Origin: Oricola thermophila
GTDB taxonomy: Bacteria; Pseudomonadota; Alphaproteobacteria; Rhizobiales; Rhizobiaceae
Reading direction: 5' to 3'
DNA: 64,000 nt
Assembly: GCF_013358405.1 (NCBI RefSeq)
Contig: NZ_CP054836.1
Span: 2,542,001 to 2,606,000 of the forward strand
Both the position numbers and the translations under genes were made by a program. This document shows positions 35,478-44,605 of this stretch, one piece after another. The notes beneath the pieces were generated by a model. That model had not been told where the DNA came from. It ran no database searches and worked only from the letters and a program-made list of their open reading frames with translations. Position 1 is the first letter of the stretch; each line of letters begins with the position of its first letter.

Positions 35478-35834
35478 TCACGGGCGCGCAAAGGTGCACA
35501 TATGCGCCGAGCGTGCACCCGACCGGCAATAGGCGAGAACAAGGCCATCGGCCTCGGACAGCGCCTTTTGCATCGTATCAACCATGTCCCGCGTAATCCC
35601 GGCCTGGCCTACGGGGACGAAATAGAAGGCAATGCCCTGCTTTCCGGCCTCGGCCTCGATCTCGGCCGCCGTCGGCTGACCGGGCGCCTCGTGGTCCGGA
35701 CGGTTGCATATGATCGTCGTGTATCCGGCTTCGGCCAGCGCGGCGACATGCTCCGGAAGAACCTGGCCGGAAACGAAAATGCCATTCGCGACCTGACGCA
35801 GGGCAGCGGGCAACCGGGCGGTGTCTGCACTCAT
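35478..35834 (-). CDS. TIGR01244-family phosphatase/sulfurtransferase-like protein
   Basis: A 118-residue protein with a dual-specificity phosphatase-like fold (DUF442). The catalytic loop C-x5-R is clear: AYCRSGARSAHMC. The N-terminal part has VANGIFVSGQVLPEHVAALAEAGYTTIICNRPDHE, the usual family opening. It resembles the Blh N-terminal domain associated with sulfide responses in alphaproteobacteria; activity is not established. The ATG at 35834 (MSADTARLPAAL) gives the usual family length; the longer frame upstream lacks sense. Confidence 0.88.
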   Translation of the reverse strand: MSADTARLPAALRQVANGIFVSGQVLPEHVAALAEAGYTTIICNRPDHEAPGQPTAAEIEAEAGKQGIAFYFVPVGQAGITRDMVDTMQKALSEADGLVLAYCRSGARSAHMCTFARP

Positions 35835-35965
35835 TCTCGACTTGCTCCATAGTCGCGTCCGATTATCAGTTTCTTCACCATTCCGGCAAGTCACGAAACG
35901 GCATTTCCATTTTTTAACGCCGTTGAGTCAGCGTGCGCAAACGCATGATTTTCAAGGCGGAGTCC

Positions 35966-38020
35966 ATGCACGAAACAGCGGCACCTGAACAAACCGAAAG
36001 TCTCGGTGTAGCAGGCAGCATCCGCTTGTCCTACTGGCTTGCCATCCTTCTGATCGCAGCCCTTGCGACGGCGTCGTTCGCGATCATGAACCGCGAATTG
36101 CGAAACCACCCGACCGACAAGGAGCTGATCCGCTTGGCTGGCGAACAGACCATGCTGTCGCAGCGGATCACCGCACTCAGCCATGCCGCCCATGGAGCCG
36201 AGCATGTTTTCGCGCATGCCGCCACCCTGAACGAACTGCGCCGCAGCATCGACGAGTTCGAAGCCAATCACCGCCGTGTCGTCGAGGCGTCGGAAGCCGG
36301 CAACGAACTGGACCGCCAGGCGGCCACACGGCTCAAGACACTCCTGACCGATCAGCCCTACACCGTGGATCGCCTTGTCCGCGAATTCGTCGACGACGCA
36401 CGGGCCTTCGTGGCGCTGTCCGCCGATCCCGCGAAACGCCTGCTGGCGGACCCCGTACCGCTGGATTCGGCCACGGCGGCGCTATCCGGCTACCACCAGA
36501 TCGTCGATGTCATGTCGCAGAATGCAAGGATGACGGCGGAAAGGACCGCAACTCTCTCGCGCGCGCTGTTCTCAGCAATGATGCTCGTCCTGGCAGCGGC
36601 CGTGTTGTTCATATTCCGGCCCATGATCCGCAATGTCGCCGAGCGGACACACGAACTGATCGACGCGCGCAACGAGATGGCGCATCTCGCTGCGCATGAC
36701 CGGCTAACCGGCCTGCGCAATCGCGTGTTCCTGACCGATCACTTCGAGCACATGATCGAGGGCGCCAAGCGGCGCGGGGAACGGGTCGCGGTGCTGCATC
36801 TGGATCTCGACAATTTCAAATTCATCAATGACACCTACGGCCACATGGCCGGCGATCACGTGCTCAGCGAGATCGGCAACCGCATCAAGTCGGTCGTGCG
36901 CGCGGCCGACATTCCGGCCCGCATCGGCGGAGACGAGTTTGTCATCCTCCTGAACGCACCCGGCGAGAGCGCCGATATCGAGCGCATCGCCACGAGGATC
37001 ATCGAGGCCGTCACGAGGCCAATCGAATTCGAGTCGACGGTTCTGCGCTGCGGCGCATCGATCGGCATATCGGTCTATCCCGACGATGCGGACAACCCGG
37101 CGGATCTCCTGGTCGACTCCGATCTCGCCCTCTACCAGGCCAAGGAAGCCGGGCGCGGCCATGCGCGCTTCTTCTCCGACGAATTGCGCAGGGAACACGA
37201 AGTCCGCCGGGAACTGGAATCCGACCTGCGAAAGAGCCTGCAACGCAAAGAAATCAATGTGCACTACCAGCCGCAGGTGTCACTTGCGACGGCGCGCGTG
37301 ACCGGCATCGAGGCTCTCGCACGGTGGAACCGCAACGGCAACGAATACGTGCCGCCGCAGGTGTTCCTGCCGGTCGCGGAGAAATCCGGATTGCTTCTGG
37401 CCATTGGCCGCCACGTCATTTCCAGTGCGATCGCCCAGGCGGCCGAATGGCATCATGCCGGTCTCGAATACGGCCGCATCTCCGTCAACGCCGCGCGCGC
37501 GGAGCTGACGAAGGACGATTTCGTCAGCTTCGTGCTCGACACGGCGCGCGAGCACGACCTGCCGGCCAACAAGCTGTCGGTCGAGATTGCCGAAGGAATG
37601 ATCCTAGAAGACGACAAGCGCAATGTTGCCGACAACCTGCGCCGCTTGCGCGCTGCCGGCGTCCAGGTGGAACTCGACGATTTCGGTTCCGGGTATGCCT
37701 CGCTGACGCACATCAACTCCACCGAAATCGACCGGCTGAAGATCGACGAACGCTTCATCCGCAACATCGACAAGGATCGCGGCAAGCGGCGAATCGTGCG
37801 CGGGCTGATCGAGATGGCCAAGGGACTCGACATCGCGGTCGTCGCGGAAGGCGCCGAGACGATCAGCGAAATGGAAACCCTGCGTTCAATCGGCTGCTCG
37901 AACGTGCAGGGATACGGCATCGCCTTCCCGATGGATGCCGCGCTGGTCACCGAATGGCTGCACATCCACAGCCCATGCTCGCCCATCCCGCTCTACGACG
38001 ATGAAATGGCCTCGGCCTGA
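35966..38020 (+). CDS. Membrane GGDEF-EAL protein (c-di-GMP cyclase/phosphodiesterase) with PilJ-type sensor
   Basis: About 684 residues. TM1 (LSYWLAILLIAALATASFAIM) is followed by a periplasmic four-helix PilJ/NarX-like segment (LAGEQTMLSQRITALSHAAHG) and TM2 (ALFSAMMLVLAAAVLFIF). The GGDEF domain is intact (RIGGDEF) and has the inhibitory site R-A-A-D just before it. The EAL domain has the EAL motif in GIEALARWNRNG, the metal-ligand region DDFGSGYASL and the terminal EGAET. It may therefore both make and destroy c-di-GMP. The start at 35966 is preferred because AAGGCGGAG precedes it; GTG 35933 and ATG 35945 are alternatives. Confidence 0.92.
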   Translation: MHETAAPEQTESLGVAGSIRLSYWLAILLIAALATASFAIMNRELRNHPTDKELIRLAGEQTMLSQRITALSHAAHGAEHVFAHAATLNELRRSIDEFEANHRRVVEASEAGNELDRQAATRLKTLLTDQPYTVDRLVREFVDDARAFVALSADPAKRLLADPVPLDSATAALSGYHQIVDVMSQNARMTAERTATLSRALFSAMMLVLAAAVLFIFRPMIRNVAERTHELIDARNEMAHLAAHDRLTGLRNRVFLTDHFEHMIEGAKRRGERVAVLHLDLDNFKFINDTYGHMAGDHVLSEIGNRIKSVVRAADIPARIGGDEFVILLNAPGESADIERIATRIIEAVTRPIEFESTVLRCGASIGISVYPDDADNPADLLVDSDLALYQAKEAGRGHARFFSDELRREHEVRRELESDLRKSLQRKEINVHYQPQVSLATARVTGIEALARWNRNGNEYVPPQVFLPVAEKSGLLLAIGRHVISSAIAQAAEWHHAGLEYGRISVNAARAELTKDDFVSFVLDTAREHDLPANKLSVEIAEGMILEDDKRNVADNLRRLRAAGVQVELDDFGSGYASLTHINSTEIDRLKIDERFIRNIDKDRGKRRIVRGLIEMAKGLDIAVVAEGAETISEMETLRSIGCSNVQGYGIAFPMDAALVTEWLHIHSPCSPIPLYDDEMASA

Positions 38021-38090
38021 CGGTCAATCGAGTGGTTGAAAGCGGCGGCGCGCCATTTCGCTGCGGCCCGCGCCAGCCTATATTGCGGGG

Positions 38091-39917
38091 ATGGCGCATC
38101 CCAGAATCCACCGACTCGACGACACGGTCGTCAACCAGATCGCTGCCGGTGAAGTCATCGAACGGCCGGCCAATGTGGTCAAGGAACTGGTCGAGAACGC
38201 CCTCGATGCCGGCGCAACGCGCATCGAGATCCTGACGGCGGCGGGCGGCAAGACCCTGATCCGCGTCACCGACAACGGCGCAGGCATGACCGCGGCGGAA
38301 CTGCCGCTGGCCATTTCGCGCCACTGCACGTCGAAGATCGACCGCGACCTGACGGCGATCGCCACGCTCGGCTTCCGCGGCGAGGCGCTGCCCTCGATCG
38401 GCTCGGTGTCGCGGCTCCTCATCCGTTCGCGACCGCGGGACGGGGTCGAGGGCGCGGAGATCGAAGTCGACGGCGGCGCCATCAGCGGGCCGCGTCCCGC
38501 ACCCGGCAATCCGGGCACGATGGTGGAAGTGACCGGACTGTTCCGCAGCGTACCGGCACGGCTGAAATTCCTGAAATCCGACCAGGCGGAAGCGAACGCC
38601 ATCACCGACACGGTCAGGCGCATCGCGATGTCGTGGCCCGGCGTCTCCTTCACGCTGGCCGGCTCCGACCGTTCGACGCTGGAACTGCCGGCCACCGGGG
38701 AAGGCGGAGACGCGCTGATCGCCCGCATCGCGCAGATCCTGGGCCGCGACTTCCGCGACAATTGCGTCGAGATCGCCGCCGAGAAAGAGGGCGTGCGGAT
38801 CGCCGGTTTCGCCGGCCTGCCCTCGTTCAACCGGGCATCGGCCAGCCATCAGTATGTCCATGTCAACGGACGCCCGGTGCGTGACCGGCAGCTGTCGGGC
38901 GCCCTGCGCGGCGCCTATTCCGACATGCTGGCGCGCGACCGCCACGCCGTCTGCGCCATCTTCATCGACACCGATCCGCGCCTTGTCGACGTCAACGTGC
39001 ACCCCGCGAAGGCCGAGGTGCGCTTCCGCGATCCGGGCCTGGTGCGCGCGCTGATGATCTCCGCGATCCGGCGTGCGCTTGCCGACACGGGCATCCGCGC
39101 AACAACGACGGCGGCCGAGGCGATGACCGCCGCGTTCCGACCGGGCACAACGCCCCATGCGCGCCCGGCCTTCACGCACGCGCCGGCCGCCCCTTCGCCA
39201 AACCGGCCGCTCGACCTGCAAGCCGGATTCTCCGAACGGCCGCAAGCTACATTCGACGGCGGCAATGCCGGCGGCTTCGCGCCCTCGGCGGCGCAGGCGG
39301 ACGTGCCGGACGCGACCATCGCCCCGGAGGCCGAAGGCTACCCGCTCGGCGCCGCGCGGGCGCAGATACACGAGAACTACATCATCGCCCAGACCGCCGA
39401 CTCGCTCGTCATCGTCGACCAGCATGCCGCGCATGAAAGGCTCGTCTTCGAGTCGCTCAAGAAGGCGCTTGCCGAGCGCACCCTTCCCTCGCAGATGCTG
39501 CTGGTGCCGGAAATCGTCGACCTGCCGGTTGAGGATGTCGAGCGGCTGGTGGGGGAGAGCGAAACGCTCGCCCGGTTCGGCCTTGAGATCGAACGTTTCG
39601 GCCCCGGCGCGATCGCCGTCAGGGCAACGCCTGCCATGCTCGGCGAGGTGGACGCTCAGGGCCTCGTCCGCGACCTCGCCGACGATCTCGCCGAGGGCAA
39701 CGGCGCGCTGCGAATCCGCGACAACATAGAGAAGGTCGCCTCGACGATGGCCTGCCACGGCTCGGTGCGCTCCGGCCGCCGGCTGCGCGGCGAGGAGATG
39801 AACGCACTGCTGCGCCAGATGGAGGCGACACCGGGATCGGGCACCTGCAATCACGGGCGACCGACATTCATCGAGCTGAAACTGGCCGACATCGAACGGC
39901 TGTTCGGCCGCCGATGA
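38091..39917 (+). CDS. mutL: DNA mismatch repair protein MutL
   Basis: A 608-residue mismatch-repair ATPase. The GHKL ATPase motifs are clear: [35 protein letters not shown] and [16 protein letters not shown]. The C-terminal half holds the endonuclease motif DQHA-x2-E-x4-E ([12 protein letters not shown]) and CNHGRPT. It should therefore nick DNA itself, as expected in bacteria lacking MutH. The linker (about 345-425) is Ala/Pro-rich. It is followed 46 bases later by the DUF2093 gene. Confidence 0.97.
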   Translation: MAHPRIHRLDDTVVNQIAAGEVIERPANVVKELVENALDAGATRIEILTAAGGKTLIRVTDNGAGMTAAELPLAISRHCTSKIDRDLTAIATLGFRGEALPSIGSVSRLLIRSRPRDGVEGAEIEVDGGAISGPRPAPGNPGTMVEVTGLFRSVPARLKFLKSDQAEANAITDTVRRIAMSWPGVSFTLAGSDRSTLELPATGEGGDALIARIAQILGRDFRDNCVEIAAEKEGVRIAGFAGLPSFNRASASHQYVHVNGRPVRDRQLSGALRGAYSDMLARDRHAVCAIFIDTDPRLVDVNVHPAKAEVRFRDPGLVRALMISAIRRALADTGIRATTTAAEAMTAAFRPGTTPHARPAFTHAPAAPSPNRPLDLQAGFSERPQATFDGGNAGGFAPSAAQADVPDATIAPEAEGYPLGAARAQIHENYIIAQTADSLVIVDQHAAHERLVFESLKKALAERTLPSQMLLVPEIVDLPVEDVERLVGESETLARFGLEIERFGPGAIAVRATPAMLGEVDAQGLVRDLADDLAEGNGALRIRDNIEKVASTMACHGSVRSGRRLRGEEMNALLRQMEATPGSGTCNHGRPTFIELKLADIERLFGRR

Positions 39918-39963
39918 CAATGCAATCATTGACGCGCGCGGCATTTTATGGCGCTAAGGACGC

Positions 39964-40191
39964 ATGAACATACTCGACATGCCAAACGCCTCCGAAGCCA
40001 GGATCCGCTATCTCGACGCCGACTACCAGGTGCTCGTGCCGGGAACCTTCGTCCGCTGCGCCGTCACCGGAAAGCCGATCCCGCTGGACGAGCTGAAATA
40101 CTGGAACGTCGCGCGCCAGGAAGCCTATATCGACGCGGAAGCCTCGCTGAAACGCGAGCTGGAAATCAGAGGGGAGGACCGGACCGCCTGA
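39964..40191 (+). CDS. DUF2093 domain protein
   Basis: A 75-residue small protein of the DUF2093 family, typical of Hyphomicrobiales. Visible family stretches are RIRYLDADYQVLVPGTFVRCAVTG and IPLDELKYWNVARQEAYI. Function unknown. AAGGA stands just before the ATG. Its last 26 bases overlap the end of the convergent lpxK gene. It lies between mutL and lpxK, a common arrangement in this order. Confidence 0.9.
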   Translation: MNILDMPNASEARIRYLDADYQVLVPGTFVRCAVTGKPIPLDELKYWNVARQEAYIDAEASLKRELEIRGEDRTA

Positions 40192-41212
40192 TACGGCGGC
40201 GATGGTACCTCTCGGCAACCTCCTCGATCAGCGACTGCAGGGCAACCGGACTCTCGAAGGCCAGTTCCACCGCCAGCACATGCGCGCGCCGGCGCAACTC
40301 GCCCAACCGCCCCTCGGTATAGGTCAGGCGCGCCGCGTCCTTCTCGGTGGTGACCAGTTCCAGGTTCTCCAGGTCGGCATGGAGCAGCAGATCCTCCGCA
40401 TCCGCCTCGGTGAAAACATGGTGGTCGCCATAGGCCCGCGTCATGGTCAGCCAGTGCCCCATGCCGCGCAAGGTGTCGAAGAACTTCTCCGGCTCGCCGA
40501 TTCCCGAGAAGGCCAGCAGCGGCCTGCCTTCCAGCGCCGGCAGCGGACGCGGAACGATGCCGGCGCGCATGATCGGCTTGGCAGCGCGCGCGGCAGCCCG
40601 GATCACCGTCTCGCCGGCCTCGCCGTCGCCGATCCTCAGCAGCGCGTCGGCATGGCGCATCTGGTCGATCATCGGGGCGCGCAGCGGACCGGCCGGGATG
40701 ACCGCGCCGTTGCCGATGCCGCGGCGGGCATCGAGCGCGATCAGGGCGTAATCGTAGTGGACCGAGCGGCTCTGGAACCCGTCGTCCATGATGACGAAGT
40801 CGACACCCATCTCGATCAGGTGACGCGCCCCGGCAGCACGCCTCGAGGCGACCACCGTCGGGGCGGTGCGCGCCAGCAGGAGCGGCTCGTCGCCAACGGT
40901 CAGCGCGGTGTCGTGGTCAAGATCGACACGATGCGGACCTGTGACGCTGCCGCCATAGCCGCGCGTCAGGAACCCGGCCCTGTAGCCTGCTTCGATCACG
41001 GCCTTGCCGACCGCGATCGCCGTCGGCGTCTTGCCGGAACCGCCGACCGTCAGGTTGCCGATGCAAAGGACCGGCGCCATGACCTCGGGGGGACGGGCCC
41101 TGTCCATGCGATACCGCGCCACGGCACCATAGGCCCAGCTCGCGGGCGCGAGCAGGCGAGACTGCCAGCCCCGCGGCCGGAACCAGAAGGGCGGCGCCTC
41201 ACTTCCAGCCAA
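40166..41212 (-). CDS. lpxK: Tetraacyldisaccharide 4'-kinase
   Basis: An inner-membrane-associated kinase (EC 2.7.1.130) that phosphorylates the lipid A disaccharide at the 4' position. The P-loop is NLTVGGSGKTPTAI, followed by GFLTRGYGG and MDDGFQ. The start is taken as TTG at 41212 (AGSEAPPFWFRPRGW, a usual LpxK N-terminus), with GAGAGGG before it; this lies inside the last codons of waaA, giving a 14-base overlap. No ATG fits. 348 residues is normal. It overlaps the convergent DUF2093 gene by 26 bases. Confidence 0.95.
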   Translation of the reverse strand: MAGSEAPPFWFRPRGWQSRLLAPASWAYGAVARYRMDRARPPEVMAPVLCIGNLTVGGSGKTPTAIAVGKAVIEAGYRAGFLTRGYGGSVTGPHRVDLDHDTALTVGDEPLLLARTAPTVVASRRAAGARHLIEMGVDFVIMDDGFQSRSVHYDYALIALDARRGIGNGAVIPAGPLRAPMIDQMRHADALLRIGDGEAGETVIRAAARAAKPIMRAGIVPRPLPALEGRPLLAFSGIGEPEKFFDTLRGMGHWLTMTRAYGDHHVFTEADAEDLLLHADLENLELVTTEKDAARLTYTEGRLGELRRRAHVLAVELAFESPVALQSLIEEVAERYHRRRIRRSGPPL

Positions 41213-42578
41213 GGAACCCTCTCCTCGGCCGATCTGCGTCCGTGAGAATGGATTCGCGCTCCCCGCCCTGCGCGTCGCCGCGCAACGCGGCCTCGACGCG
41301 CAGTGGATGAACGTAGGGATCGAGCGCCGCCCAGGTCCGGTCGAGCGCGCCCCCCATCTCGGACACGACACGCGCGCCGGCTCGCGCCATCGCCTCGCAG
41401 GTCCGGGGCTGGGAAAGCAGATGATGCAGCATTTTGGCCAGCGAGGTCTCGTCGGTGACGAAGCGGGCGCCGCGCGCCGCGATCAGCCGTTCATAGGCTT
41501 CCGCGAAATTGGACACGTTCGGCCCGCTGAGCACCGCAGCGCCGAGCATGGCGGCCTCCAGCGGATTCTGGCCGCCCTCGCCGGAGAGCGACTTGCCGAC
41601 GAAGGCGATGGATGCCAGCCGCAGATAAAGGCCCATCTCGCCGATGGTATCGCCGAGAAAGACGTCTGTCCCCGGCGTCAGCGGCTCGCCGGCGGACCGG
41701 CTGGCGACCACCAGACCACGCTCCTCCAGCATGTTGCGGATGGCCGGCGCGCGATCCGGATGACGCGGCACGATAACGGTCAGCAGATCCTTACGATACC
41801 GCCGCAACGCCTTGTGCACGCGGGCAGCGACGAGTTCCTCGCCGTCGTGGGTCGATACCGCGGCCCAGCAGGGCCTGCCGTTGATCGACGCCGCAATGCG
41901 ACGCAGTTCCTCCTCGTCGACGGGCGGCACCGCCACATCAGCCTTGAGATTGCCGGTCACGGTCACCGGGCGGGCACCGAGCGCGCGAAACCGTTCGCCA
42001 TCCAGCTCGGTCTGGGCAGCGACATGGGCCAGATTCTCGAACAGCGACTCGGCAAGGGCCATGCGCTTCTGCCAGCGGCGGAAGGACCTGTCGGACATGC
42101 GGCCGTTGATCAGTATCTGGGGAATGCGACGCGCACCGAGTTCGAGGATCGTCATCGGCCATATCTCGGATTCCGCGAAGATCGCGAGGTCCGGTTTCCA
42201 GTGACCGAGGAAGCGGCTGACTGCCGGCTTGATGTCGAGAGGCACGTACTGGTGCAGAAGGTCAGGCCCGAGCCGTTCGCGCGCAAAACTGGCCGAGGTA
42301 ACCGTGCCCGTTGTCAGGACGACCTCGATGCCAATGCCCCGCAAACGCTGGATCAATGCGGCCACGGCACCGGTTTCACCAATGCTGGCGGCATGCACCC
42401 AGATCAGCGGCCCGTCCGGCCGGGCCACCGAGGACCGACCATAACGTTCGCGCCTGCGGCTGTGCTCTTCCTTGCCGCGCGAGGCGCGAAACGCAACATA
42501 GGTGCCCATGAACGGAAACGCCGCGGCGCCGAGCCAGCGGTAGGTTTGCAGCGCCGCTTTTGCCCAAAGTTCGCTCAT
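41199..42578 (-). CDS. waaA: 3-deoxy-D-manno-octulosonic acid transferase
   Basis: A 459-residue GT30 glycosyltransferase (KdtA) that adds Kdo from CMP-Kdo to the lipid A precursor. An N-terminal membrane anchor comes first (LGAAAFPFMGTYVAF), then IWVHAASIGETGAV with the catalytic Glu. Also present are FAESEIWPMTI, LINGRMSDRSF and the C-terminal domain with FVGKSLSGEGGQNPLEAAMLG. The C-terminus is a little longer than usual. The start overlaps the stop of the acyltransferase gene (ATGA). It is part of the lipid A/core operon DUF4170-DUF374-waaA-lpxK. Confidence 0.96.
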   Translation of the reverse strand: MSELWAKAALQTYRWLGAAAFPFMGTYVAFRASRGKEEHSRRRERYGRSSVARPDGPLIWVHAASIGETGAVAALIQRLRGIGIEVVLTTGTVTSASFARERLGPDLLHQYVPLDIKPAVSRFLGHWKPDLAIFAESEIWPMTILELGARRIPQILINGRMSDRSFRRWQKRMALAESLFENLAHVAAQTELDGERFRALGARPVTVTGNLKADVAVPPVDEEELRRIAASINGRPCWAAVSTHDGEELVAARVHKALRRYRKDLLTVIVPRHPDRAPAIRNMLEERGLVVASRSAGEPLTPGTDVFLGDTIGEMGLYLRLASIAFVGKSLSGEGGQNPLEAAMLGAAVLSGPNVSNFAEAYERLIAARGARFVTDETSLAKMLHHLLSQPRTCEAMARAGARVVSEMGGALDRTWAALDPYVHPLRVEAALRGDAQGGERESILTDADRPRRGFLGWK

Positions 42579-43348
42579 GGCCGCGCATCCACCAGGGCAT
42601 ACGCCTCGTCGAAGACACGATTGAGTTCATCCTCGACCCGCTTGCGGATCGCTTCCAGCGCCGCCTCATCGGCATCGGACGGCACCTCGATCGGCTCACC
42701 GATGCAGAAGGCCGCGCGGCCGAAGGGCAGGTTGAGCACAGCCTTGTCCCATGCCTTCTCGAACACGTAACGGCGCGAGGACGCATAGGCGACGGGCAGG
42801 ATCGGCACGCCGCTCATGCGGGCGATGGAGACGATGCCCTTGCCAGCCTCGCGCGGAGTGCCGTGCGGGATATCCGCGATCATGAACACGGAACGTCCCT
42901 CGTGCAGGTGCCTGCGCATGGCCCTGACACCATGCAGCGCGCCCTTCTCGTGCATCTGCCTGGCGGAGCGGCCGCCGGAAGCGCGGACCGTCTGCAGCCC
43001 GAAACGCTCGAGAAGCCGGGCGTTCAATTCCGCATCCCGCGAGCGCGACACCATCACCACGCCTGGATGGCCGCGGCGGGAGAAGAACGGCATCATGAAG
43101 TGCTGCCCGTGCCAGCAGGTGGCTATGAACGGAGCCTTCTCGTCGATTATGCGGTCCGCAGCCGCCATGTCGTCGCGAAGCAGCCGGTTCGTCCTGTGAA
43201 CGAGGCGCAGATAGGAACCGAGCACGGCCACCACGAGATCGGCGGCAAGGCGCGATTCGGCAAGCGGCGTACGCATCCGGCGCCACATGCGTTTCATCCA
43301 GCCGGCCCTTCTCTGCGGTTTCGTGCCGATCGCGGTCTCGTTTTCCAT
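42575..43348 (-). CDS. DUF374 lysophospholipid/lipid A-type acyltransferase
   Basis: A 257-residue membrane-associated acyltransferase of the DUF374 (LPLAT) family. The catalytic-like H-x-Q/E region is ATCWHGQHFMMPFFSRRG, then MVSRSRDAELNARLLERFG and SVFMIADIPHGTPREAGKGIVSIARMSGVPILPVA. In Hyphomicrobiales this gene sits beside waaA and lpxK, so a role in lipid A or outer-membrane lipid acylation is likely (inference). The start is the ATG at 43348 with AAGG just before; the upstream frame is Arg-rich and unlikely. The stop overlaps the waaA start by 4 bases. Confidence 0.9.
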   Translation of the reverse strand: MENETAIGTKPQRRAGWMKRMWRRMRTPLAESRLAADLVVAVLGSYLRLVHRTNRLLRDDMAAADRIIDEKAPFIATCWHGQHFMMPFFSRRGHPGVVMVSRSRDAELNARLLERFGLQTVRASGGRSARQMHEKGALHGVRAMRRHLHEGRSVFMIADIPHGTPREAGKGIVSIARMSGVPILPVAYASSRRYVFEKAWDKAVLNLPFGRAAFCIGEPIEVPSDADEAALEAIRKRVEDELNRVFDEAYALVDARP

Positions 43349-43455
43349 CGTGCCTTGCCGGATGTCCGGTCTCCGCGACGCGGCATCCGGCCTGTTTCTC
43401 TCGGAAATGCGGTATCGCCGCGCCGCAAAGCGCCCGGCGGTCCCGCATGCTTCCA

Positions 43456-43695
43456 CTACGTATCGCTTCCGGGATCGAGAAGGCGATGCAGATGCACGAC
43501 AAAGTAACGCATGTGCGCATTGTCGACAGTTTGCTGCGCCTTGGCCTTCCACACAGCCTCAGCCGCCTTGTAGTTCGGATAGATTCCCACGATGTCGAGG
43601 GCATTGAGATCGCGGAACCGGGTGCTGTCCAGCGACTCCAGCTCGCCGCCGAATACAAGGTGGAGAAGCTGTTTGTCGTCAGCGGTCTCTGACAT
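43456..43695 (-). CDS. DUF4170 domain protein
   Basis: A 79-residue small protein of the DUF4170 family. Recognisable stretches are LHLVFGGELESLDSTRFRDL and YPNYKAAEAVWKAKAQQTVDNAHMRYFVVHLHRLL. Function unknown; it regularly precedes the DUF374 acyltransferase gene in this order. AAGGGAAAAAGG precedes the ATG. It lies 107 bases before the acyltransferase and may share its operon. Confidence 0.92.
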   Translation of the reverse strand: MSETADDKQLLHLVFGGELESLDSTRFRDLNALDIVGIYPNYKAAEAVWKAKAQQTVDNAHMRYFVVHLHRLLDPGSDT

Positions 43696-43777
43696 TGCCT
43701 TTTTCCCTTGAAAGATAATCTCGTCGAATTCGGATCACTGCGAGGCGCGAAGCGTTTCGCATATCTGCAGATGCGCT

Positions 43778-44602
43778 CTATCCGAATGCATCCGCCGTCA
43801 CAACACCCATCATCGCCCGGACCACGTCCGCCCCGCCGGCCAACATCGCCGGCTTGACGACCGATTCGCCATTGAGAACGACCGGATCACCGTCGAGATC
43901 GGTCAGCCGGCCACCAGCTTCCGCCAGGATCAGGTCGGCGGCCGCGATGTCCCAGTCATGCGCAGTCGGCCGCACGACCGTCGCATCCAGAAGGCCCTCC
44001 GCGATCATCGCCAGCCGGTAGGCAAGCGAGGGAATGTGTTCGTGGCTCTCGAAGCCGCCCGGAAACGCCCTTTCCAGCTGCGCGAGACACTTCTTCGGCG
44101 CGGCAATCACCGGGCGCACCCCCGCCGGACGCACCGCCAGCCGTGTATCGCCCTTCCAGGCTCCGCAGCCGGTACCGGCATGGAAGGAAAAGCCGAGCGC
44201 GGGACATTCGAGAACACCGGCAACAGCCTCGCCATTCTCGACGACTGCGACCGAGACACACCACGTTTCCCGTCCTTCGATAAAGGCGCGGGTGCCATCG
44301 ATGGGATCGACGACGAAGCTCCTCTGCGCCGTCAGCCGCCGGGTGCGCGACACGTCGACGCTTTCCTCCGAAAGCCAGCCGTAATCGGGGCGAGCCTTCA
44401 GCAGAAACTCGCGCAGAAATGTGTCTGCGGCAAGATCGCCGGCGCTGACCGGCGAGGTTCCGCCCTTCATGCGCACATCCATTTCCCGGTGTCCGTGGAA
44501 ATAGGACAGCGCGATGCGTCCCGCTTCCTCCGCCGCAACGCGAATCAGGGCAAGGTCATGCGCAACCGGCGCGAGGGCGCCATCGTTTGCCGCCCCGGTC
44601 AT
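43778..44602 (-). CDS. cysQ: Inositol monophosphatase-family 3'(2'),5'-bisphosphate nucleotidase
   Basis: A 274-residue metal-dependent phosphatase. The family motifs are present: WLSEES, the Mg-binding VVDPIDGTRAFIEG and AHDWDIAAADLILAEAGG near the C-terminus. In alphaproteobacteria such genes are called CysQ-like, cleaving PAP, or generic inositol monophosphatase; the sequence does not decide between them. It starts 3 bases after pmbA and is co-transcribed with it. Confidence 0.87.
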   Translation of the reverse strand: MTGAANDGALAPVAHDLALIRVAAEEAGRIALSYFHGHREMDVRMKGGTSPVSAGDLAADTFLREFLLKARPDYGWLSEESVDVSRTRRLTAQRSFVVDPIDGTRAFIEGRETWCVSVAVVENGEAVAGVLECPALGFSFHAGTGCGAWKGDTRLAVRPAGVRPVIAAPKKCLAQLERAFPGGFESHEHIPSLAYRLAMIAEGLLDATVVRPTAHDWDIAAADLILAEAGGRLTDLDGDPVVLNGESVVKPAMLAGGADVVRAMMGVVTADAFG

Positions 44603-44605
44603 GCC

